From positions 1 to 64,000 of the forward strand of contig CAZLYU010000011.1 of NCBI GenBank assembly GCA_964563855.1: a stretch of DNA of 64,000 nucleotides, written 5' to 3'. Made by a program: the position numbers and the translations under genes. The stretch comes from JAFGRR01 sp964563855. GTDB taxonomy: Bacteria > Planctomycetota > Phycisphaerae > UBA1845 > Fen-1342. This document shows positions 44,159 through 52,908 of the stretch, piece after piece (the stretch's first letter is position 1; every line of letters begins with the position of its first letter). Under the pieces are notes generated by a model. The model was not told the origin of the DNA, made no database searches, and saw nothing but the letters and a program-made list of their open reading frames with translations.

Positions 44159-44710
44159 ATGCCCCGCGTCGTGGTTACCGAATATCAAGCCGAGTGGCCG
44201 CAGATGTTCGAGCGTCTGCGCGAGCGCATCTGGCCGCACGTCGCTGACCTCGCGGTGGGCATGGAGCACGTTGGCAGCACGTCGGTGCCTGGTCTGGCGG
44301 CGAAGCCGGTCATCGATTGCGACATCGTCGTGGCGCGCACGGACGATGTGTCCGAGGCGATCAAGCGGCTGGAGAGGCTTGGCTATGAGCACATCAGCGA
44401 TCTGGGGATCGCGGGGCGTGAAGCGTTCAGGGCCCCTGCCGATCAGGTGGCGCACAATCTCTACGTGTGCCCGGCCGGCTGTGTGCCGCTTCGCAATCAC
44501 CTGGCGGTGCGCGACTATTTGCGTCAAAGTCCGGAAGCGGTCGCCGAGTACGCTGATTTGAAGCGTCGCCTCGCGGCGGAGCATCCGGACGACATCGATG
44601 CGTACATCGAGGGGAAATCGGCGTTTATCCTCAGCATTCTGGCGCGAGCCGATTTTACGTCCGCCGAGTTGGTGGATATCGAGCGGCGTAATCGCAAGCC
44701 GACGTTTTAG
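44159..44710 (+). CDS. GrpB-family nucleotidyltransferase-fold protein
   Basis: A 183-residue GrpB/UPF0157 protein. The ATG at 44159 has GGAGGAG upstream. A longer frame from 44000 has no support. VEHVGSTSVPGLAAKPVIDCDIVV (cut here to the central block HVGSTSVPGLAAKP) is the family signature and resembles a nucleotidyltransferase GS motif. HNLYVCPAGCVPLRNHLAVRDYL and EGKSAFILSILARA complete the domain. Biochemical role of the family is uncertain. It stands alone, convergent with the AI-2E permease gene. Confidence 0.88.
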   Translation: MPRVVVTEYQAEWPQMFERLRERIWPHVADLAVGMEHVGSTSVPGLAAKPVIDCDIVVARTDDVSEAIKRLERLGYEHISDLGIAGREAFRAPADQVAHNLYVCPAGCVPLRNHLAVRDYLRQSPEAVAEYADLKRRLAAEHPDDIDAYIEGKSAFILSILARADFTSAELVDIERRNRKPTF

Positions 44711-44763
44711 GCGGGTTCGCATTGGTCACGGGCGCCGCCCGCGCAGCCGTCCTGGCGGGCCGT

Positions 44764-45939
44764 TCAGTGCTCGCGCGCCCAGCGCTCGAGCCACGGCCCC
44801 CAGCGCTCGACAAACAGCATTCGCAGCGTGGCGGCGACGGGAATCGCGAGAATAAGCCCGACCACGCCGGCGATTGACCCACCAACAAGCAGCACGACGA
44901 TGACCGTCACGGGATGCAGATTGACGGACTCTCCCTGCACCCACGGCGTGATGACCCAGGTCTCCATCGACTGCGTGACGGCGTAGACGAGCGTGGGGCC
45001 GACGACGACCGCGATCCAGGAGAAACTTGCGTCGCCGGTCTGGGTCTCGATGTACTTGAGGGTGACGGCGAGCACCCAGCCGCTGAGTTGTCCATACGGG
45101 ATGAGGCTCAAGACGCCGCCGATGAGCGCCACGACGAACCAGTTGGGGACATCCACGAGCCAGAACCCGACGCAGAACCCGATGGTGGTGAAGAGCGCGA
45201 CGACGACCTGTCCGCGGACATAGCCGCTGAACGCGATGTCGATTTTGTGGAGGGCGTCGCGCAAGGTGTCGCGCTGACTGGCGGGAAAGAACTTCTCGAC
45301 ACGGAACAGCCGTTCGTAGTTGGCCGTGAAGTAGACGAACAAGACCGCCACGAGGACCGCCGAGACGCTGAGATATGCGACGGTCGAGAGCACGGTGCCG
45401 GCGAAGCCGAACGCGCGCCCGGCGCTGGTGAGCAGATGGTCGGCGATGCGCCGCGACGCGAGTTGATCGAGCACGGCGTCAGCGGTTTCGCTGGCGCTGC
45501 GTTCGGCGGCGTCAGCGTCGGCCCGCGGAGTGGGCTGCGTAGCGGTGGGTTGGGTGGCGGCGGGTTGGGTTGCGGCGGCGGATTGGTGGGGGTCCCAGTT
45601 GGTCTCGACGAAGCTCACGACACGCTCGACCAACGCCTCCGTCTGATCCACCAGCACGGGCCCGAACCAGCCGACGAAGACGACTCCGCCGGCCAGCACC
45701 ACAGCCACGCCGACAGACGCGATGGTGACGCGGCGCGCACCGGTCACGCCGCGCAGCGCCCGCACCACGGGGTCCACGATGTACGCGAGTGCAAATGCGA
45801 GCACAATGGGGGCCAGGATGGCGCGAAGCCAGAACAGCGCGAAGAGCACGGCGAGCGCGAGCGCCACGAGCGCGAGGTCGCGCACCGCGGGGATTTCCCA
45901 CAGACGACGTCCGTGTCTTGTTGATGGTTGGTCGGGCAC
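44764..45939 (-). CDS. AI-2E family transporter-type permease
   Basis: A 391-residue polytopic protein of the AI-2E/UPF0118 family, formerly perM. The GTG at 45939 has GGAG six bases upstream and is preferred over a longer frame. About seven to eight hydrophobic segments are present, including ILAPIVLAFALAYIVDPVV, YVRGQVVVALFTTIGFCVGF and LIGGVLSLIPYGQLSGW, then WVQGESVNLHPVTVIVVLLVGGSIAG with the family-typical LHP motif, and the final LAIPVAATLRMLFVERW. A repeated ATQPTATQPT linker sits in the extracytoplasmic loop. Substrate (autoinducer-2 export, or another small molecule) is not shown. Confidence 0.9.
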   Translation of the reverse strand: MPDQPSTRHGRRLWEIPAVRDLALVALALAVLFALFWLRAILAPIVLAFALAYIVDPVVRALRGVTGARRVTIASVGVAVVLAGGVVFVGWFGPVLVDQTEALVERVVSFVETNWDPHQSAAATQPAATQPTATQPTPRADADAAERSASETADAVLDQLASRRIADHLLTSAGRAFGFAGTVLSTVAYLSVSAVLVAVLFVYFTANYERLFRVEKFFPASQRDTLRDALHKIDIAFSGYVRGQVVVALFTTIGFCVGFWLVDVPNWFVVALIGGVLSLIPYGQLSGWVLAVTLKYIETQTGDASFSWIAVVVGPTLVYAVTQSMETWVITPWVQGESVNLHPVTVIVVLLVGGSIAGVVGLILAIPVAATLRMLFVERWGPWLERWAREH

Positions 45940-46133
45940 CGCGTCTCCTCGCCGTCGCACGCTGTGTGTTATACCTCGCTCCCCCACGCGGCGCGCTGGT
46001 TGGCGTTGACCACGGTTCCGGCGCTGCATCCAGATACGGGACAAACGACGGCTGTCGCAGCGGTAGCGTCATCGGGGGCGTTGCTGACGATGCTTCGGGC
46101 GGATGCCGGCGTGAGCGGCTTCGTTGCGGCAGC

Positions 46134-46139
46134 TATACT
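46134..46139 (+). promoter_or_regulatory. -10 box of comM, possibly leaderless
   Basis: TATACT ends nine bases before the ATG at 46149, and no SD is present in between, so the message may begin almost at the start codon. Confidence 0.38.
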
Positions 46140-46148
46140 CGCCGCCCC

Positions 46149-47678
46149 ATGCTCGCCCGCATCAATAGCACGGCGCTGATCGGCATCGAGGCGCACGCCT
46201 GCGAAGTCGAGATCGACGTCACCGGCCGCGGCGTGCCGGCGATCAACCTCGTCGGCCTGGCCGATTCGGCGGTGAAAGAGAGCATCGATCGCATTCGCAG
46301 CGCGCTGCTGAACAGCGGCTATACGCCGCCGCACTCGCGCACCACGATCAACCTGGCGCCGGCGGACATTCGCAAGGAGGGTCCGGCGTATGACCTGCCG
46401 ATCGCGCTCGGCCTGTTACTGGCCGACGGTCAGATCCAGAGCGACAGCGCGGCGCACTATCTAGTCGCCGGCGAGCTGGCGCTCGACGGGCGGGTGCGGC
46501 CGATCAAGGGGGCCCTTTCGATGGCGCTGCTGGCGCGCGAGACCGGCTTGACCGGCGTCATCGTTCCCCGCGACAACGCCGACGAAGCCGCGGTGGTGGA
46601 CGAGATCGAAGTGGTTCCGGTCAGCGCGCTCGCCGAAGCGGTGGGCTTTCTGACCGGCGACCTCGAGCTGGAGCCGCACGTCATCGACCGCGCGGCGCTG
46701 TTTGAGACCGCGTCGCGGTACGACGTCGACTTCAGCGAGGTCCGGGGGCAGGAGCCGGCGAAGCGAGCGCTGCTGGTCGCCGCGGCCGGGCGTCACAACG
46801 TGCTGATGATCGGCCCGCCGGGAGCGGGGAAGACGATGCTGGCCAAGCGTTTGCCGACGGTGCTGCCGCCGATGACGCTCGACGAATCGCTCGAAACGAC
46901 GCGCATCTACTCAGCGTCGGGGAAGCTGGGCGTCGCGCGCGGACTGCTCGCGGCGCGGCCGGTCCGGCAGCCGCATCACTCGGTATCGACGGCGGCGCTG
47001 ATCGGCGGCGGCACGATTCCGGCGGCGGGGGAAGTATCACTGGCGCATCACGGGGTGCTGTTCCTGGACGAGTTCCCCGAGTTCGCGCGGCCGGTGCTCG
47101 AGTCGCTGCGGCAGGTGATCGAAGACGGCGCCGTCACCATCGCGCGGGCCCACAGTGCGGTCGAGTTTCCGGCGGACTTTATGCTCGTGGCGGCGATGAA
47201 CCCGTGCCCGTGCGGGTACTTCACCGACCCGCGTGGTCGCTGCAAGTGCAGTCCGCCGCAGATCGAGCGGTATCTGGCGCGAATCAGCGGTCCGCTGCTG
47301 GAGCGGATCGACATTCACATCGAAGTGCCGCCGACATCGATTCAGGCGCTGCGAGACGGCCCGGGCGGGGTCGATAGCGGCACGCTGCGGCGCGACGTGG
47401 AACGCGTGCTGACGGTGCAACGGGCGCGCTTCGACAGGGTGGCGGGGCGCACGAACGCGCGAATGCGCTCGCGTGATCTGCGGTCGTTCGCGGCGCTCGA
47501 CGAGGCCGGCGAGCGGCTGCTGCGTCAGGCGGTGAGTGAGCTGGGGCTCTCAGCGCGGGCGCATGACAAGGTGCTCCGTGTGGCGCGCACGATCGCCGAC
47601 CTGGCTGGCGAGGAGCGGGTGTCGGTGACGCATCTCTCGGAGGCGATTCAGTACCGTCGGCTGGATCGACGGCTGTAG
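46149..47678 (+). CDS. comM: YifB/ComM-type AAA+ Mg-chelatase-like ATPase
   Basis: A 509-residue ComM/YifB homologue. In Vibrio, ComM is a hexameric helicase that promotes branch migration during natural transformation. It has the N-terminal Lon-protease-like domain (RINSTALIGIEAHACEVEIDV; GLADSAVKESIDRIRSALLNSG), then Walker A GPPGAGKTML, Walker B VLFLDEFPEF, and the family blocks RQPHHSVSTAALIGGG and NPCPCGYFTDPRGRC with the zinc-like Cys cluster. The C-terminal lid (about 430-509) is complete. The ATG at 46149 is set by the conserved N-terminus. The longer frame reaches into the AI-2E gene and is dropped. Confidence 0.94.
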   Translation: MLARINSTALIGIEAHACEVEIDVTGRGVPAINLVGLADSAVKESIDRIRSALLNSGYTPPHSRTTINLAPADIRKEGPAYDLPIALGLLLADGQIQSDSAAHYLVAGELALDGRVRPIKGALSMALLARETGLTGVIVPRDNADEAAVVDEIEVVPVSALAEAVGFLTGDLELEPHVIDRAALFETASRYDVDFSEVRGQEPAKRALLVAAAGRHNVLMIGPPGAGKTMLAKRLPTVLPPMTLDESLETTRIYSASGKLGVARGLLAARPVRQPHHSVSTAALIGGGTIPAAGEVSLAHHGVLFLDEFPEFARPVLESLRQVIEDGAVTIARAHSAVEFPADFMLVAAMNPCPCGYFTDPRGRCKCSPPQIERYLARISGPLLERIDIHIEVPPTSIQALRDGPGGVDSGTLRRDVERVLTVQRARFDRVAGRTNARMRSRDLRSFAALDEAGERLLRQAVSELGLSARAHDKVLRVARTIADLAGEERVSVTHLSEAIQYRRLDRRL

Positions 47679-47867
47679 TCGTCGCTCGACGCCGCGATGG
47701 CGAAGCTTGGAGCCTTGACGCGACATAAACCGAGCGACGCCTGCTTGCGGGAGTTTGCGCCGTGATGCACACTTCCGCGACGCGGCTAAACAGGCTGGGT
47801 CCGAGAATGGCTCGAAGCCACCCTCGCCAGCCGCGAATTGATGACCGTTGACGAAAGGATACCTGGC

Positions 47868-48272
47868 ATGATCACATCGCAGCGTTCGCTTCGCCTCATC
47901 TTCGCTTGCTGCACGCTCGCGCTTTTGACCACCGGTTGCTCGCTGTCGGGCCGATGGGTCGGCAGCGACCTGCGTCCGGAGTTGGCCCGCGACGATTTCG
48001 ACCTATTCCGTCCGGTGACGGCGACCGCAAACTTCGCGAGAGCCGACATTCGTCTGCAGGAGGACGGAACGTTCTCGGCCGACGTGGTGTACGGAGACGA
48101 GGTCACCCGCGCTTCGGGCACTTGGCGATATGAAGGCAACCGCCTCACGCTGACCGACAGCAAGGGTAACGCGTCGGTTTACAACGTGGAGTTCAAGACG
48201 GCCAACACCATCCACCTCATCGCCTTGGTGGAAGGTACGGACGTGACGCTCAAGCTCAACCGCGAAAACTAA
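47868..48272 (+). CDS. Small lipoprotein of unknown function
   Basis: A 134-residue lipoprotein. The ATG at 47868 has AAAGGA upstream. A signal sequence ends in the lipobox LLTTGC. The mature part is a small beta-barrel-like domain with ADIRLQEDGTFSADVVYGDE and SGTWRYEGNRLTLTDSKG, resembling the lipocalin-like or META-type modules common in small periplasmic lipoproteins, but I cannot name the family. It is transcribed alone and is followed by overlapping GC-rich hairpins. Confidence 0.72.
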   Translation: MITSQRSLRLIFACCTLALLTTGCSLSGRWVGSDLRPELARDDFDLFRPVTATANFARADIRLQEDGTFSADVVYGDEVTRASGTWRYEGNRLTLTDSKGNASVYNVEFKTANTIHLIALVEGTDVTLKLNREN

Positions 48273-48275
48273 AGC

Positions 48276-48316
48276 GCCGCTCCTCAGCCCTTTTGCGAGC
48301 GGCTGGTTTGAGCCGC
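48276..48316 (+). terminator. Overlapping hairpins after the small lipoprotein
   Basis: GCCGCTC (48276-48282) pairs with GAGCGGC (48297-48303). A second stem, GCGGCT (48299-48304) with AGCCGC (48311-48316), shares its left side. They are alternative folds just past the stop, and could end transcription between convergent genes. Confidence 0.45.
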
Positions 48317-48422
48317 GAGAAGAAGACACGGCTGAAGCGGCGGCGGCCGAGTGCGGGGTGGCTTTCGCTTCGCGCCGCCGGGGGTCAAGACCTGCCGACG
48401 TGAGCGTCGGCTGGCCGGCGTG

Positions 48423-49808
48423 CTAATCGGCGTCGGTCATCAGTCCGTGCTTTTGGAGGCGATAGCGCAAGCGGTCGCGCGTGAGGTTGAGCATGCGGGC
48501 CGCTTGCGATTGGTTGTTGTTGGTGCGTTCGAGCGCCTGGATGAGCAAGTTGCGTTCGAGGCGCTGCAGCTTTTCGAAGTCGAAGCCGTCGGGGGGCAAG
48601 TCCATCTGTTCGATATCGCCGGTGAATGGACGGGGCGCGGTGCGCCCCAGGGCGATGTCGTCGGCGGTGATCACGTCGTCGCGGCAGAGCAGCACGGCGC
48701 GCTCCATGACGTTGCGCAGCTCGCGGACATTGCCGGGCCAGTCATAGGCTTGCAGCTTGGCGAACACCGCGTCGTCGACACGCGCGATTGGCCGTTTGAA
48801 CTCGCGCGCGTAGCGATCGACGAAGTGCCGCGCGAGCAGTTGCACATCCTCCCCGCGGGCGCGTAGCGGCGGCAGGAAGATCGTGACGACGTTGAGGCGA
48901 TACATCAGGTCGCTGCGGAAGGCGCCGGCTTCGATAGCTTGTTCGAGATCGCGATTGGTGGCGGCGAGGACGCGTACGTCGACGCTGATCTCCTGCGTGC
49001 CGCCGACGCGTCGGAAGCGCCGCTCTTCGAGAAAGCGCAGCAGCTTTGCCTGCAGCGCCGGGGGCATGTCGCCGACCTCATCGAGAAAGACGGATCCGCC
49101 GTCGGCGAGTTCGAGCAGGCCCTTCTTCTGCGCTTTGGCGTCGGTGAACGCGCCGCGCTCGTGGCCGAAGAGTTCGCTTTCGAGCAGTTGCTCAGAAAGC
49201 GCGGTACACGTGATGTTGGTGAATGGGCGGTGCGCGCGGTCGGACGCGTAGTGAATGACGCGGGCGATCAGGTCTTTTCCGGCGCCCGTCTCGCCGCGGA
49301 TGAAGACGGTCGGCGAACTGACGCGCGAGATTTGGCGCAGCGTTTCGAAGAGGCGCTCCATCGATGCGTGTCGTCCGATGATGCTGTCGACGCCGTACTC
49401 GGCGCTGAGCTGGTCGCGCAGGTGGCGCACCTCGCGGCGTAAGCGTGTGGTCTCGAGGCCCTTGTCGACGACGCGCAGCAGCTCGTCGATCTGAAACGGC
49501 TTGGCGATGTAGTCGAAGGCGCCGAGCTTGATGGCTTCGACCGCGGTCTCGATGGTGCTGAATGCGGTCATCAAAATCGCGACCGCTTCGCTCTCGAGCC
49601 GCCGCAGGAGACGCAGAATGTCGATGCCGCTGGCGTCCGGCAGCTTCAAATCGAGCAGCACGAGGTCGAAGCTTTCGCCGCTGAGCGCGGCTTCGGCGGC
49701 GGCTCCGTCCTCCGCCTCGACGACGTCGTAGCCGCGCTCGACGAGCTTCTGGCGGATGGACCACCGAATCAGGGCTTCATCTTCAACGATTAGGACGCGG
49801 ATATTCAT
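48423..49808 (-). CDS. NtrC-family sigma-54-dependent response regulator
   Basis: A 461-residue regulator. The receiver domain (1-120) has Asp53 as phosphoacceptor in VLLDLKLPDAS and the conserved Lys in YIAKPF. The AAA+ domain (about 140-380) has Walker A GETGAGKD (172-179), the sigma-54 contact loop GAFTDA (219-224, the GAFTGA variant) and Walker B GSVFLDEVGDMPP. The C-terminal Fis-type helix-turn-helix is NNNQSQAARMLNLTRDRLRYRLQ. The ATG at 49808 overlaps the kinase gene by 26 bases, so the pair is an operon. A sigma-54-like promoter exists upstream of dnaK in this window, but a link between them is only a possibility. Confidence 0.94.
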   Translation of the reverse strand: MNIRVLIVEDEALIRWSIRQKLVERGYDVVEAEDGAAAEAALSGESFDLVLLDLKLPDASGIDILRLLRRLESEAVAILMTAFSTIETAVEAIKLGAFDYIAKPFQIDELLRVVDKGLETTRLRREVRHLRDQLSAEYGVDSIIGRHASMERLFETLRQISRVSSPTVFIRGETGAGKDLIARVIHYASDRAHRPFTNITCTALSEQLLESELFGHERGAFTDAKAQKKGLLELADGGSVFLDEVGDMPPALQAKLLRFLEERRFRRVGGTQEISVDVRVLAATNRDLEQAIEAGAFRSDLMYRLNVVTIFLPPLRARGEDVQLLARHFVDRYAREFKRPIARVDDAVFAKLQAYDWPGNVRELRNVMERAVLLCRDDVITADDIALGRTAPRPFTGDIEQMDLPPDGFDFEKLQRLERNLLIQALERTNNNQSQAARMLNLTRDRLRYRLQKHGLMTDAD

Positions 49809-51012
49809 CAGGCGCAAGTCCACCGGAAGTGGCGGGGGGAAACCGCGGCAGCCGGACGGTCACGCTCGCGCCCGCGCCGTCGGAACTGTGCAAGGCGATC
49901 GTGCCGCCGTGCGCCTCTGCGATCTTACGGCAGATTGGCAGGCCGAGGCCGGTGCCTTTGGTCTTCGTGGTGAAGAACGGCTCGAAGGCCTGGCGCAGGG
50001 TTGCGTCGCTCATGCCCGGCCCTTCGTCCTCGACGGTGAAGCGGACGCCGTCGGCCTGGGCCGCCGCGCTGATGCGCAGGGTGGCGCCGGCCGGCGAGGC
50101 CTGCGCGCCGTTCAGCGCCAGGTTCATGATCAGTTGTTCGAGTTGCGTTTCGTCGGCATAGCAATCGAGATGCTCGCCTAGCTCGAGCGCGACGGTCACT
50201 GCTTGCAGGGCGGGCTCGGCGGCGAGCAGCGCCAGCACGCGCTCGACGGCACGGCCGAGGTTGGTGCGGGTGAATCGCGGCGGCCTGGGTCGCGCGTAGA
50301 CGAGCAGGTCTTTCACCGTTCCATCGAGCCGATCGATCTGGCGCAACACTTCAACGAGCACGGGTCGGTGCGGGTGTTTCGGTTCGAGCGCGTCGCGCAT
50401 GACCTGGATCGCGCCGCTAACGCCCGCGAGCGGGTTCTTGATCTCGTGCGCGAGCGACGCCGCGAGGTGACCAATGTGCGCCATGTGCTCGGCTTGAGAG
50501 AGGCGGTCGCGGACGGCGGCGCGTTCATCTTCGCGAATCTGGTCGGTGTATCCGGTGCGATAGCTCTCAAGGATGAGCGCGAGATCGAGCATGAGCAGCT
50601 TGTGCAGCGACACGAGTTGCGCTGCACGTTGTGCGTCCTCCGGCTGATACAGCGCGGCGTGCAGCGCCGTCCACGCGGTTTGCATCGCCGCGACCATGTA
50701 GTGCTGCGGCATCGCGATCTGGACATGCGCCTGACCGATGCGCTTCCGTCGGCGGACGTAGTCGCTGTCGTAGGTCCCGCCGAACAGCTCCCCCATCCAT
50801 TGGCGGTGGGCTTCGCGCAGTCGAGCGGCTTGTTCGGGTCCGCCGGTGAGAATCGAGCGTGCTCCGGGGTGCTGCAGAATGTGCCCGTAGAAGCGATCGA
50901 CGACGACGTCGAGGTGCGGCTCGATCACGGGTCGAAGCGCGGCGACACATTGCGCATCATGCTCGGTGAAGTCGATGTAGGTGCAGATGTCTTGGAGAAG
51001 GTCGCTCACCAT
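49783..51012 (-). CDS. Globin-coupled sensor histidine kinase
   Basis: A 409-residue soluble kinase. Residues about 10-155 are a protoglobin/globin-coupled sensor domain: PHLDVVVDRFYGHILQHPGA, then RRKRIGQAHVQIAMPQHYMV, where His96 is the likely proximal heme ligand. There is no membrane segment. The kinase core has the H-box SLAHEIKNPLAGVSGAI (His189), an N-box near LIMNLALNGAQA, DEGPGMSD, EPFFTTKTKGTGLGLPI, and a final GGTIALHSSDGAGASVTVRLP. It should sense O2, NO or CO through heme and phosphorylate the overlapping NtrC-type regulator. Heme binding is inferred from sequence. Confidence 0.9.
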   Translation of the reverse strand: MVSDLLQDICTYIDFTEHDAQCVAALRPVIEPHLDVVVDRFYGHILQHPGARSILTGGPEQAARLREAHRQWMGELFGGTYDSDYVRRRKRIGQAHVQIAMPQHYMVAAMQTAWTALHAALYQPEDAQRAAQLVSLHKLLMLDLALILESYRTGYTDQIREDERAAVRDRLSQAEHMAHIGHLAASLAHEIKNPLAGVSGAIQVMRDALEPKHPHRPVLVEVLRQIDRLDGTVKDLLVYARPRPPRFTRTNLGRAVERVLALLAAEPALQAVTVALELGEHLDCYADETQLEQLIMNLALNGAQASPAGATLRISAAAQADGVRFTVEDEGPGMSDATLRQAFEPFFTTKTKGTGLGLPICRKIAEAHGGTIALHSSDGAGASVTVRLPRFPPATSGGLAPDEYPRPNR

Positions 51013-51087
51013 CGTGAATCGTAGCCGGAGAGCGCTGCTTTGCGAGCATCCGATGAAGCGTGATGACGCGGCGCGATGAACGGGGCG

Positions 51088-51822
51088 CTAATCGTGATGC
51101 TGGTGATGCACCAAGCTCACGTCCTGGCCGTACAAGGCGCGGATGTTCGCCCCTTCGAGCGACTCCGCGTCATGGCGCTCAACGGTGCGATTCACGCACA
51201 GCACCGACTGGACGTGTCTGGCGATGAAGCCGACGTCGTGCGAGACGAGGATGATGGTGAGGCGCTCGCTGAGACGGCGCAGCAAGCTCGTCATGTCGTC
51301 CTGCACGACGGGATCGAGGTGTGAGGTGGGTTCGTCGAGCAGCAGCAATTCGGGCTCGCAGGCGAGCGCCCGCGCGATCAGCACGCGCTGACGCTGACCG
51401 CCGGACAGGGCGGCGAACGGTCGCTTGGCGAAACCGCTGAGGCCGACTTCTCCGAGCTGTTTGGCGACGGCGTCGTGATCGGCGCGGGAAAACCACCCCA
51501 TGCCGCGCCAGGCGCCGAGGCGCCCCATCAGCACCACATCGCGCACCAGAATGGGGAACTGCGGGTCGAGTTGGGCGTGCTGGGGCATATAGCCGACGCG
51601 GCGTCGCGCCTTCTCCGGAGACGCGCCGAGCACGCGCACTGTTCCGCTCGACGGGCGCAAGAGCCCAAGCAGGATGCGCAGCAGTGTGGTTTTGCCCCCG
51701 CCGTTGGGTCCGATGATGGTGGTGAATTCGCCGCGGCGAACGGTGAACGAGACGTTTTCGAGAACGCGTTGGCGTTCGTAGGCGAACGCCACGTGGGCAA
51801 GCTCGATGACGGGTTGTGGCAT
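51088..51822 (-). CDS. znuC: Zinc ABC transporter ATP-binding protein
   Basis: A 244-residue ABC ATPase of the metal-uptake (ZnuC/MntA-like) group. Walker A GPNGGGKTTLL, then Q-loop MPQHAQLDPQFP, signature LSGGQRQRVLIARAL, Walker B ELLLLDEPTSHLDP and the H-loop LVSHDVGFIARHVQ. The C-terminus is His-rich (LVHHQHHD), which often goes with zinc or manganese systems. The ATG at 51822 is 19 bases downstream of the znuA stop, so the two are one operon. No permease gene follows, and the next gene downstream is the histidine kinase. Confidence 0.9.
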   Translation of the reverse strand: MPQPVIELAHVAFAYERQRVLENVSFTVRRGEFTTIIGPNGGGKTTLLRILLGLLRPSSGTVRVLGASPEKARRRVGYMPQHAQLDPQFPILVRDVVLMGRLGAWRGMGWFSRADHDAVAKQLGEVGLSGFAKRPFAALSGGQRQRVLIARALACEPELLLLDEPTSHLDPVVQDDMTSLLRRLSERLTIILVSHDVGFIARHVQSVLCVNRTVERHDAESLEGANIRALYGQDVSLVHHQHHD

Positions 51823-51841
51823 ACGCCGCAGTGTAAGGCGG

Positions 51842-52747
51842 CTAGCGTTCGTTGCGACTCTGTGCGACCTCGGTCGCCTGTTGCTTGTCGAGGGCGGCGC
51901 GGATCTTAGCGGCTTTGTCGCGCAGGGCTGGGAAGTAGTCACGGGCCAGCGGATCCATCTCGACGACGATCCCGCCGATCGCGTCCGCCAGCGTCGCAGC
52001 GCTGCGTTCGGAGAACTGGGGCTGGACGAAGACGACCTGCACGTGCGTGTCGCGGGCGGTTTCGATCAGCGCAGCGAGTTGTCGGGCCGACGGCTCCTTG
52101 CCCTCGATCTCCACGGGTCGCTGTCGCAGGCCGAGTTCGTCGAGCAGGTAGCCGAACGCGGGGTGAAAGACGAAGACTTCGTGACCGGCGTAGGGCTCGA
52201 GTTTCTGGCGCAGATACTCATGGAGCCCGTCGAGTTCCGCGTGAAATCGCTGCAGGTTTTCGCCGAGTTGCTCCTTGTGACGGGGAAGCAAGCGTACGAG
52301 CGCGTCATGAATCGTCTGGGCTTGGATTTTCACGAGCCGCGGACTGAGCCAGATGTGAGGATCTTCGGCCCCGGCGCTGCACACGTGTCCGGGTTCATGG
52401 TGATGGTGGTCATGCTCCATCACGCGCAGCGGCACGTTTTGGCGGAGGCTGACGATTTGCAGGTCGGGGAACATGCGCTGCAGACGGGGTGCGACGCCGT
52501 TCTCGAAATCGACGCCGATCGTGAAATAGATGCTGGCCTTTGAGAAGGCCGCCATCTGCCGGGCGGTGGGCTCGAAGGCGTGCGGCGAGCTTCCGGCGTC
52601 GACCAGCACAAACACGTCGACGAGGTCGCCAGCCACCTGCTCGACGAAGTGGGCCTGGGGCGGGATGCTGACGGCGACGCGAGGCTTGGCGAAAGCCGAC
52701 GCGACGAGCGTAGCGGCGCACAAGACGGTAAGCAGTCGACCTGCCAT
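51842..52747 (-). CDS. znuA: Zinc-binding periplasmic lipoprotein/solute-binding protein of the ZnuA group
   Basis: A 301-residue cluster-9 metal-binding protein. A short signal peptide (VLCAATLVASAFA) precedes VAVSIPPQAHFVEQVAGD. Metal ligand blocks are SPHAFEP (His56), DPHIWLSP (His131), FHPAFGYLLDELGL and the FVQPQFS segment near residue 242. A His-rich loop, EHDHHHHEPGH, lies between residues 111 and 121, typical of zinc rather than manganese carriers. The SD GGGAG is six bases before the ATG. It is first in the znuA-znuC operon under a probable Zur operator. Confidence 0.92.
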   Translation of the reverse strand: MAGRLLTVLCAATLVASAFAKPRVAVSIPPQAHFVEQVAGDLVDVFVLVDAGSSPHAFEPTARQMAAFSKASIYFTIGVDFENGVAPRLQRMFPDLQIVSLRQNVPLRVMEHDHHHHEPGHVCSAGAEDPHIWLSPRLVKIQAQTIHDALVRLLPRHKEQLGENLQRFHAELDGLHEYLRQKLEPYAGHEVFVFHPAFGYLLDELGLRQRPVEIEGKEPSARQLAALIETARDTHVQVVFVQPQFSERSAATLADAIGGIVVEMDPLARDYFPALRDKAAKIRAALDKQQATEVAQSRNER

Positions 52748-52793
52748 GACATACTCCCAACGGACTTGCGACAGATGGCGTCGCCGGCTTGTT

Positions 52794-52823
52794 AATGATA
52801 TTGCGATATCATTGCAAAGGCAA
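52794..52823 (-). promoter_or_regulatory. znuA promoter with overlapping Zur-type operator
   Basis: On the minus strand TTGCCT (52818-52823) and TATCAT (52795-52800) are spaced by 17 bases. Across the -10 and the spacer runs a perfect 8-bp dyad, AATGATAT (52794-52801), TGCG, ATATCATT (52806-52813). A repressor bound there would block RNA polymerase, which fits zinc control by the divergent fur-family gene. Confidence 0.7.
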
Positions 52824-52908
52824 ACGCAACCTGGCCGAGGGCGCGGGACCCTTGTCGGGGCTACACTCTCTGGATGTTTAGGAATGTAGTTGAGAGGATC
52901 GACACTGC

